Below are positions 58,311 to 64,000 of a DNA stretch of 64,000 bases, one piece after another. The first letter of the stretch is position 1, and each line of letters starts with the position of its first letter. The position numbers and the translations under genes were made by a program. Under the pieces are notes generated by a model that was not told the origin of the DNA, did not search any database, and saw only the letters and a program-made list of their open reading frames with translations. The DNA is from Agarilytica sp033852175 (GTDB lineage: Bacteria; Pseudomonadota; Gammaproteobacteria; Pseudomonadales; Cellvibrionaceae): contig JAWSUY010000058.1 in assembly GCA_033852175.1 (NCBI GenBank), positions 77,085 to 141,084 of the forward strand. Reading direction: 5' to 3'.

Positions 58311-58736
58311 TTATTTTGGTTCAGGCGCCACCATTATTTCGTCTGTGGAAAACCGTTTTTCGCAATCGCTTAAATTACTTTTTACCATGGAGTGCCGGAA
58401 TGCACTATCAATTTTCATCCAGCTTTTTTGTAGCTCATAAGGGATTCCGCATTCGTTAATCGATTGCTTTAATAATTCGCTGCGCAAATTAAATAGTTCA
58501 TTGGTAATAAACATGTGCTTGTGGGCTGACTTGGGTGCCTTACCCACATATATTTTCCCTCCCCCCATGTTGGACGTCATAAAATTTGTTTGCTGGTCCT
58601 CAATTACCTTTTGCTCAATACTGACAAAAAATGCTTTTAGCAAAGGGTGGTCATAGATCTTGTCGTAAAATATTTTATGGACTTTCTCTAAAGATGGGCG
58701 GCCACCTATTTGCTCAAAGAGCGAACTTTCTTTCAT
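58311..58736 (-). CDS. Truncated haemoglobin-like protein
   Basis: A 141-residue 2/2-fold globin: LFEQIGGRPSLEKVHKIFYDKI, DHPLLKAFF, and HKHMFIT with the proximal His. Gas-binding role inferred from the family. The PilZ gene upstream ends 12 bp before its start, so they are probably one operon. Confidence 0.8.
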   Translation of the reverse strand: MKESSLFEQIGGRPSLEKVHKIFYDKIYDHPLLKAFFVSIEQKVIEDQQTNFMTSNMGGGKIYVGKAPKSAHKHMFITNELFNLRSELLKQSINECGIPYELQKSWMKIDSAFRHSMVKSNLSDCEKRFSTDEIMVAPEPK

Positions 58737-58748
58737 GGTATCTTTCTC

Positions 58749-59099
58749 TTATTCCGAGAGGGTCGGCTTCCCGTGAATTAATGCCAAAGACTCCATTAAG
58801 TAGCTATCTTCTGGGTTGATAAGCTTAATGACAACCAAATACCGCGATGGATTATGTTTTAGGGGCTGGCAACGCAAAACTTCAGCTCTCTGCTCTCCGG
58901 CTTTTTGCCACTGGCTATCTTCTATCGTAAGTCCTATGTCACTACCCACAGAAATTGACTTATCCGAGTCAATAGCTAGGCCATTTACGGATAAATTTAC
59001 CGTTGACCCAGAAACTAATTTTCCTTCTGTCGACATTAGTACCGCAAGACTAATTTTGGGACGAGAAAAATCTCGATGATCTGTATCTCTTTCCATCAC
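58749..59099 (-). CDS. PilZ domain protein
   Basis: A 116-residue protein: RDFSRPKISLAVLM with an Arg near the start and NLSVNGLAID (the D/NxSxxG box). PilZ binds cyclic di-GMP, though the RxxxR part is incomplete. Encoded in tandem with the globin-like gene. Confidence 0.75.
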   Translation of the reverse strand: MMERDTDHRDFSRPKISLAVLMSTEGKLVSGSTVNLSVNGLAIDSDKSISVGSDIGLTIEDSQWQKAGEQRAEVLRCQPLKHNPSRYLVVIKLINPEDSYLMESLALIHGKPTLSE

Positions 59100-59242
59100 T
59101 CAGCCTCTTAGACAGCCGCAATTATAAAGTATAGGGGTTTGGGAGCATTAACACTTTGATGAGGGTCAATGCTTTACCGAATGCCTGTGGCTGCCTAACA
59201 CTGAGTTAGCTGTACCACTTTTGGCGTCAGACTTAGCATCTT

Positions 59243-59650
59243 GTGTACGCCTTACATGGACGCGAACTAGCGGGGTGAAAGTCCGCTGTAAGAAGATCGC
59301 CAGTTAATTTGACAGTATAGTATTCAAATTGGCTGTTAACTACTAGCGAACGGTAAGTGCGAGGCCGTGAGGTCTGGTGCGGTGAGGTCTGGTGCGGTGA
59401 GGTCTGGTGCGGTGAGGTCTGGTGCGGTGAGTCGAAGCGCAGCGGAGACCATGAGCGTAGCGGAGACCACGAGCGCAGCGAGAGAGATCAAAGGGGGCGA
59501 TAACCTGCTAGCACCAAAAGCAGGTTCCTTGAGGAAACCTGCGAGTTGGCCGACGCTACTAACCTTCGGGCTTAATAAAAAAGGATTTACATCCAAGCTA
59601 GCCCTTAGTACATCAATACCGGAGGGGCAATGCATGAATCAGTAAGGATG
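59243..59650 (+). mobile_element. Group II intron 5' fragment
   Basis: The string CGCGAACTAGCGGGGTGAAA, then GTCCGCTGTAAGAAGATCGCC and later CTACTAGCGAACGGTAAGTG, GCGAGTTGGCCGACGCTAC and ACCTTCGGGC are typical of domain I of bacterial group II introns. The intron-encoded protein and domains V/VI are missing; the fragment ends near GGGGCAATGCATGAATC. Four 15-bp repeats (GTGAGGTCTGGTGCG at 59367, 59382, 59397, 59412) lie in the middle. Identification is from memory of intron sequences. The stretch 59651-59902 shows no gene. Confidence 0.55.
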
Positions 59651-59902
59651 ATTTTTGTCACTCTAACCGAGTGAGAATTTTGCTCGTTCTGGAAAATTAA
59701 CGGTGACTTTCATCACCGCTAATTCGCTGTGAATAATTTTATTTGTTTGCTATAAAGAGAAATATTGTTGGACGGGGTCGTTCAACAATGTGATAGGTCG
59801 CGGCTGTTGCGCGATCTATCCTTATTTGTGATCCACACAGGAAATTGGCTTCAGCGCAAAAATCATTTGAGAGTTATCCCTACGACGATCATTTGGTGTG
59901 TT

Positions 59903-60319
59903 TCACAAAACCGGCTGGGTATCGTGAGTCTCAACGCCCTCAGGAATAACCACCCAGTCCTGCTTGCTTTGCAACCAAACGTGCATTGTTGGATTGATAA
60001 TCGATGTATCGTCCAATGTCCCAGGCTTCAGCCGTACAATCTCCGGCTTATCGGGGTTTTGGTGATAAATTCTATTGCCACAATTTGCGCAAAAATAACA
60101 GTTATTATTTAGTCCACTATCTGCCACACGAGAGTACGATGCTAATTCGCCTTTAACCAGCTTAAAAGCATCCTGCGGAATTATCGCAGAAATACTAAAA
60201 GACGTAGCCGAGAGTTTTTGGCACTCGCTACAGTGACAAACTATCTGCTTTAGGAATGGCTGGCTAATTTCATACTGAATATTGCCGCACTGACACTTAC
60301 CGGTAATAGGGGGTTTCAT
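59903..60319 (-). CDS. GFA/CENP-V zinc protein
   Basis: A 138-residue protein of the GFA (glutathione-dependent formaldehyde-activating) family with CQCGNI, CHCSECQ and CANCGN as zinc ligands, plus VVIPEGVETHD at the end. Cytoplasmic. Catalytic activity is not shown for most members. Confidence 0.85.
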   Translation of the reverse strand: MKPPITGKCQCGNIQYEISQPFLKQIVCHCSECQKLSATSFSISAIIPQDAFKLVKGELASYSRVADSGLNNNCYFCANCGNRIYHQNPDKPEIVRLKPGTLDDTSIINPTMHVWLQSKQDWVVIPEGVETHDTQPVL

Positions 60320-60482
60320 CGTGTATCACTTACTAGAATGAGGTTGTTCAATTTTTATTGACGTGGCCTCGTGTAGGCCGCAACTAGCATGCACGAGCTG
60401 TAGCCTAATATATTGTGCCGTCTAATGCTGTTTTAAATGATCTCTTAGGTGGAATTAAAAGCTAGCTTTAATCGCTGTGTCC

Positions 60483-60658
60483 TTTTTTGCTGGATATGAA
60501 ACTAGCGCGTCATATCCAGCAAGAATGGCGGCGTAACTTTTGGCGGATATGTAAGCCGGGCTACATATTTCCATGGTTTCGAATTATGTCTGATTCAGAG
60601 GCCGATTAGTTATGAAGGCCTAGAGTGTAGGCGTGGTGCGGGCTTTAGCTTGGGTGGC
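60483..60658 (+). repeat. 176-bp direct repeat, copy 1
   Basis: Begins with T-run and GCTGGATATG/CATATCCAGC hairpin and ends GGGTGGC. Copy 2 lies 237 bp further on and differs at few positions. No gene is present in 60320-60972. Confidence 0.9.
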
Positions 60659-60719
60659 TAGCAAAGTAAGCAGATAAGACACTTTTTATGTATTTTGATC
60701 AGCGCGAGCTGTCGTGTAT

Positions 60720-60895
60720 TTTTTTGCTGGATATGTAACTAGCGCGTCATATCCAGCAAGATTGGCGGCGCTACTTTTGGCGGATATGTAAACCGGGCTA
60801 CATATTTCCATGGTTTCGATTTGTGTCTGATTCAGAGGCCGATTAGTTATGAAGGCCTAGAGTGTAGGCGTGGTGCGGGCTTTAGCTTGGGTGGC
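60720..60895 (+). repeat. 176-bp direct repeat, copy 2
   Basis: Same sequence as copy 1 with few changes (GTAACT for GAAACT, AAACC for AAGCC). Ends 77 bp before the first cassette boundary GTTAGAG at 60973. Confidence 0.9.
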
Positions 60896-60990
60896 GTGTG
60901 CTGTATAGTGCCAGTCACGTTAAAATGAAAGCGCTAAGGCGGAGAAGTGTCGTCGGGGCGATAGAATAAACTGTTAGAGGCCCGGTATTC

Positions 60991-61548
60991 ATGTTCAGTC
61001 TTTTCAAACGAAACAAGGTCGCGTTGGAGGATGTATATATCGAAGTATCGAAGGCTGTATCCTTTCATAATGAAAAGTTACACGAATACTTCTCTAGCTA
61101 CATATCCAGTCGAAAGGTTTTTCTTTCGAAATATGAAGGTGTAGAACGTTTTGAGGGTGTAGATGTTTCTCTTTTAACAGATCGTAGAGTTGAATTCGAT
61201 GATGAGTCTGCGCATGAAGTATTTTGGAATTATTATCAAGATAGTGGATATATCCTAATATTTGACTGGAAAGACAAATTGAGCGAGATTCAGCCTCAAA
61301 TAGCCAATCTTTTAAAGAAGATTGGAATAGTTGATTTCGATTGGGGCTGCGTTGCCGGAATGCCGTCTGACAGCGACTACTACAAAGTATTCGACAAAAT
61401 TTCGTCGAGTCTAAAAAAGCATGAAATGAGTTTAATTTCTTTACAAAGTGGAGATGACGGCTCTAACTGTGCCATTGTCAACATGTCAGACGCAAAGACA
61501 TTAACGAATAGGAATTTGGGTGAGCACTTTGAAATTACAGTTTGGTAA
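60991..61548 (+). CDS. Cassette gene 1: hypothetical 185-aa protein
   Basis: Starts after the boundary GTTAGAG (60973-60979), with AGAGG as ribosome-binding site. Soluble, acidic, no motif recognised with certainty; the ILIFDWKD, then WGCVAGMPSDSDYY region vaguely recalls DUF6630. The first attC follows its stop. Confidence 0.6.
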   Translation: MFSLFKRNKVALEDVYIEVSKAVSFHNEKLHEYFSSYISSRKVFLSKYEGVERFEGVDVSLLTDRRVEFDDESAHEVFWNYYQDSGYILIFDWKDKLSEIQPQIANLLKKIGIVDFDWGCVAGMPSDSDYYKVFDKISSSLKKHEMSLISLQSGDDGSNCAIVNMSDAKTLTNRNLGEHFEITVW

Positions 61549-61551
61549 TCG

Positions 61552-61664
61552 CTCTAACAAGGCTGTAAACCTGACCCCAAATATTACGCGATTCTGTGCA
61601 TACGCTGCGCGCATTTTCGCACAAAACTGCTCCATATTCGGGGCAGGTTACAGCGGCGTTAAGC
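61552..61664 (+). other. attC site 1
   Basis: CTCTAAC at the left, GCGTTAAGC at the right, with long inverted arms (GTAAACCTGACCCC and GGGGCAGGTTAC) in between. This is the fold expected of an integron attC. Confidence 0.85.
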
Positions 61665-61672
61665 ATCTATAA

Positions 61673-61987
61673 ATGAAAACGAACATTATTTCGGTATTGG
61701 CAGTCTTTATCTTAGTGTGGTTTTTATTTGATCCATATGGAAGAATTATTGGGAATCGAAATATTGAAAATTGCATGTCACTTAAAAGCGGTGACTTGAA
61801 AGAGAGTGTAGTGGAGTTAATGGGAGAGCCTAGCTCGGAACACCAGGAAGGAAAATTATTACAATATTTTCCAACCAGGCCAGCGTCCTCCTGTCAGGTG
61901 GTAATTGAATTTGAAGTGATCGAAGGAAAGAGCGTATTATCAAGCAAGTTTTGTGATGATGGAGATGTATACCCTTGCCGGAGTTAA
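61673..61987 (+). CDS. Cassette gene 2: small membrane/secreted protein
   Basis: A 104-residue protein with one N-terminal hydrophobic helix (ISVLAVFILVWFLF), then a BamE/SmpA-like pattern (SGDLKESVVELMGEPS). C-terminal half has three Cys. Function unknown. Confidence 0.6.
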   Translation: MKTNIISVLAVFILVWFLFDPYGRIIGNRNIENCMSLKSGDLKESVVELMGEPSSEHQEGKLLQYFPTRPASSCQVVIEFEVIEGKSVLSSKFCDDGDVYPCRS

Positions 61988-61988
61988 T

Positions 61989-62078
61989 GCTTAACAAAAC
62001 GCTCTTGGCCCCGCTACGCGGCTGGGACAGCCAAAGACGTTGCTTCGCAACCGGCTGCCCCAAAGCTCAACGTTATAT
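61989..62078 (+). other. attC site 2
   Basis: GCTTAAC at the left and AACGTTATAT at the right. Arms GCTCTTGGCC and GGCTGCCCC-type pairing and an inner CCGCTACGCGG loop. Overlaps the end of cassette 2. Confidence 0.8.
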
Positions 62079-62092
62079 TCGGAGAGATTAAA

Positions 62093-62413
62093 TTGAAGTT
62101 AAAACACTACACATATATTTTTTTTGTTCTCAGCTCATTCTATGCGTGTAACACAATCGCGGCAAAGACAACTTATGGAACAATAACCGAGATCAAGGCA
62201 TTTGATTCTCAAGCATACATATCCGTCGAAGGAATAAATGATCCGAACCAGTGTGGGAATTCATCGCGGGTGAGGTTCTATTGGACTCTAGCCCAAGCAG
62301 ACAAACTTTGGTCAATGTTATTGGCCGCTCAAATGTCCGGAAAGCAAGTTGCCTTTGATGGTGAATGCGTTAGTGGAAACCTAGCTATCAAGCAAATATA
62401 TTTAAAGTCGTAA
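62093..62413 (+). CDS. Cassette gene 3: small secreted protein (family S)
   Basis: A 106-residue protein starting at TTG with GGAGAG 6 bp upstream. Signal peptide (~1-23, ending NTIA), then a compact beta-rich domain with TYGTITEIKAF, YISVEG, LLAAQMSGKQVAF and Cys pair. Related to cassettes 4 and 5. The pattern recalls SubB-like toxin B subunits; tentative. Confidence 0.6.
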   Translation: MKLKHYTYIFFVLSSFYACNTIAAKTTYGTITEIKAFDSQAYISVEGINDPNQCGNSSRVRFYWTLAQADKLWSMLLAAQMSGKQVAFDGECVSGNLAIKQIYLKS

Positions 62414-62427
62414 GGCTGCACACAAAA

Positions 62428-62512
62428 ATATAACAATGCGTGCAACGCGGACATTTTTTGCGTTGCTTGAAAAACAGCAAATCAAAAAATGCAGGTTCAC
62501 TCTGCGTTAGAT
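62428..62512 (+). other. attC site 3
   Basis: ATATAAC at the left, TGCGTTAGAT at the right, with GCGGACATTTTTTG and CAAAAAATGCAGG as arms. Confidence 0.85.
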
Positions 62513-62542
62513 TTCACTAAAGTAATTTTAGTAGGTGTTTTT

Positions 62543-62896
62543 ATGTTCAAAAAATTTATAGCAGTACTAATTCTTCTATCGCTATCTCAATTGTCCTTTG
62601 CAAAAGGAAATTCGACTTGGGGTCTTATTGAGGAGCTCTATTTTGGTTCTGCAGGAAATTACGTTCGTGTAACTATGGATGCTAGTGATTCCCAAGCTTT
62701 TTGTGGTGAAAGTGGGAACCCATATATCTTATACCTTGATCAATCGAGTGAAGTTACCAAGGAGTTTTATAAAACTCGCCTTTCTGTTTTACTTGCTGCC
62801 TTTGCTGCGGGTAAGAACGTTCAGTTTTGGTTGCAGAACACTGAATGTTCGCCCCAAAAGGAACCAAAAATCTATGGTGTGAATATTAAGAATTAA
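62543..62896 (+). CDS. Cassette gene 4: small secreted protein (family S)
   Basis: ATG 62543 was chosen; an in-frame ATG at 62489 lies inside attC. A 117-residue protein with a signal peptide (ending SFAKG) and STWGLIEELYF, YVRVTMD, VLLAAFAAGKNVQF, and CS near the end. Clearly related to cassette 3. Confidence 0.65.
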   Translation: MFKKFIAVLILLSLSQLSFAKGNSTWGLIEELYFGSAGNYVRVTMDASDSQAFCGESGNPYILYLDQSSEVTKEFYKTRLSVLLAAFAAGKNVQFWLQNTECSPQKEPKIYGVNIKN

Positions 62897-62933
62897 TTTT
62901 GAATCGGTAACTCGGGTCACAAAACCTAACAAA

Positions 62934-63029
62934 GCCATCTTGCATCACACCAGCAAGCTGGCGCTGGACAAGTTTTCCGTGGCTACGCCACTAAAAGCAA
63001 AAACTTGCCGCAAATGAGCGGCGTTAAAT
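62934..63029 (+). other. attC site 4
   Basis: ACCTAAC at the left, GGCGTTAAAT at the right. The arms include GCCATCTTGC and GCAAATGAGC. Confidence 0.8.
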
Positions 63030-63049
63030 TTACGGAGCAGTACATATCA

Positions 63050-63400
63050 ATGAAAAAATATAGTTTTAATGTTTTAGTTGTCCTTACTTTATTAATGACA
63101 CCTGTTTTTGCTAGTGCAGCGACTGGGCCGGTAATGGACAAGCTAAAGATCACTTATATGTATACCGATAGTTCAATCTATATCGCATTTGAATCGGGCG
63201 CATTGCCAGGCTGTTACCAAGACAAAGGAGCGAGACTATATTCCGATCATGTATTATTTGATCAATTGTATTCCCAAGTGCTAACAATGAGCGCAATTGG
63301 TGGGATCAAGGGGCAGGTGATCTATGAGGAGATTTCAGGTGGCTCCGGTTGGAGTACATGCAGGATACTGGGTTTTGCTTTGCAGCCAAGCCCCGTATAA
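63050..63400 (+). CDS. Cassette gene 5: small secreted protein (family S)
   Basis: ATG 63050 was chosen (GGAG upstream); upstream TTG 63005 lies in attC. A 116-residue protein with a signal peptide (ending ASAA), then LKITYMYTDSSIYIAF, a Cys, VLTMSAIGGIKGQV and a final Cys. More diverged than cassettes 3 and 4, but same layout. Confidence 0.6.
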   Translation: MKKYSFNVLVVLTLLMTPVFASAATGPVMDKLKITYMYTDSSIYIAFESGALPGCYQDKGARLYSDHVLFDQLYSQVLTMSAIGGIKGQVIYEEISGGSGWSTCRILGFALQPSPV

Positions 63401-63402
63401 AA

Positions 63403-63504
63403 ATCTAACAAATTTCTCCTGCTGACATTTTTTGCGTTGCGCCTTTTGTGCTTAATAGCACAAAAACCTCCACTCCAAAAATGCAACAGAGCAAGGCGTT
63501 ATGC
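63403..63504 (+). other. attC site 5
   Basis: ATCTAAC at the left and GGCGTTATGC at the right; arms CTGACATTTTTTGCG and CCAAAAATGCAAC; inner loop GCACAAAA-type pairing. Confidence 0.85.
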
Positions 63505-63521
63505 AAAAGGAGTAATGAGCA

Positions 63522-63938
63522 ATTATAGAAATAAATGACTTCTCTCTTAAAGAGCATGAGGGGCCATATGAAAAGTGGCCAAGAAAGTCCAAATTGCTTA
63601 GGAATGGAGAAGATACTGGCATTAAGCTTTGTGGTTATGTTGTTGAGAAACAATTTGAAGTTGGCCAATTCTATTTTCTTATAATTAATTACGACTGCCC
63701 TTTTGAAGAGCAAACAGACTTGGTATTATTAAATGATAAATTCAAGCCAATTTGTCGAAGATGCTTAATACCATTTAACTATGCATCTTGGAATTTTAAA
63801 GAATATGAATGTTTAGGTGGTGATGAATGTGTTCTTACTTTTTATGAAGGGTTGGTCTTAAATATAAAAATATTATCCAATAACAGGCCATGGTTCAAGA
63901 GACGTATATCGATGAAAAACATAAGTAAAAATGCATAA
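63522..63938 (+). CDS. Cassette gene 6: hypothetical, start unclear
   Basis: The frame is open from 63519, with protein-like sequence (EINDFSLKEHEGPYEKWP) before any ATG. AGGAG at 63508-63512 is 9 bp from ATT 63522. An ATG at 63515 is in another frame and stops after seven codons. So the gene either uses ATT, TTG 63594, or carries a frameshift. The product (~138 aa) has Cys pairs (CRRCLIPFNYASW) and no signal peptide. Confidence 0.5.
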   Translation: MIEINDFSLKEHEGPYEKWPRKSKLLRNGEDTGIKLCGYVVEKQFEVGQFYFLIINYDCPFEEQTDLVLLNDKFKPICRRCLIPFNYASWNFKEYECLGGDECVLTFYEGLVLNIKILSNNRPWFKRRISMKNISKNA

Positions 63939-63992
63939 CAATACGCACCACATTGACGCCGCTACGCGTCGCCTGTGTGCTCTGCGTTAGAG
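63933..63992 (+). other. attC site 6
   Basis: GCATAAC at the left and TGCGTTAGAG at the right; arms GCACCACA and TGTGTGC; inner GACGCCGCTACGCGTC. The array probably continues past the window. Confidence 0.8.
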
Positions 63993-64000
63993 CGTCAAGT

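Noticed and set aside
59367..59645. 92-aa frame with RSGAV repeats
   Set aside because: It is a translation of the 15-bp DNA repeats in the intron fragment.
59765..60112. 115-aa open frame on +
   Set aside because: Shadow of the GFA protein gene on the other strand.

Overview
The window looks like chromosome of a marine gammaproteobacterium, most likely of the Cellvibrionaceae (Saccharophagus/Teredinibacter-like). This is inferred from the gene mix: secreted enzymes with Pro-Thr linkers, 7TM-DISM sensor kinases, an FN3 lipoprotein, YrbL and a mobile-integron cassette array. No rRNA, tRNA or CRISPR array was seen.

Positions 1-20770 are the distal part of an extracellular contractile injection system (eCIS) locus, all on the + strand. 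It holds a fibre/tip-like protein (5' truncated by the window), a conserved accessory protein, an IPT/TIG-domain protein, a large lipoprotein with a CBM9/DOMON-like domain, a large unknown protein, the eCIS AAA+ ATPase, a HEXXH-containing putative cargo, a 2028-residue DUF4157 polymorphic toxin ending in a GIY-YIG-like nuclease domain, a DUF4240-like putative immunity protein and a pentapeptide-repeat protein. Sheath, tube and baseplate genes are not in view and presumably lie to the left. Five copies of one intergenic element, with a conserved core and copy-specific palindromic arms, sit between or beside these genes. Directly after comes a single 1.7-kb-residue-class gene (21177-26252) that fuses five glycan-active domains, including two polysaccharide pyruvyl-transferase domains.

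Positions 26500-59100 are ordinary chromosomal accessory genes: a DUF1496 protein, YrbL, a stand-alone MutS-like ATPase, a CheY-like receiver next to a kinase-like protein that has lost both phosphorylation sites, an EthD protein with a Crp-like regulator, a secreted subtilase, AraC regulator plus hydrolase, a secreted lipase, GNAT, methyltransferase, DoxX/LysR, a secreted PHB-depolymerase-type esterase, LuxR/LysR regulators, a two-component pair with a 7TM kinase, a VWA lipoprotein, and a chemoreceptor/PstS-like/porin cluster. The subtilase and the esterase share a small C-terminal module.

Positions 56900-64000 are a decayed mobile zone. It contains an integrase remnant beside an 18-bp perfect hairpin, a truncated zinc-ribbon gene, a group II intron 5' fragment with internal 15-bp repeats, a 176-bp direct duplication, and from about 60973 to the end an array of integron cassettes with six recognisable attC sites and no integrase in view. 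Three consecutive cassettes encode related small secreted proteins.
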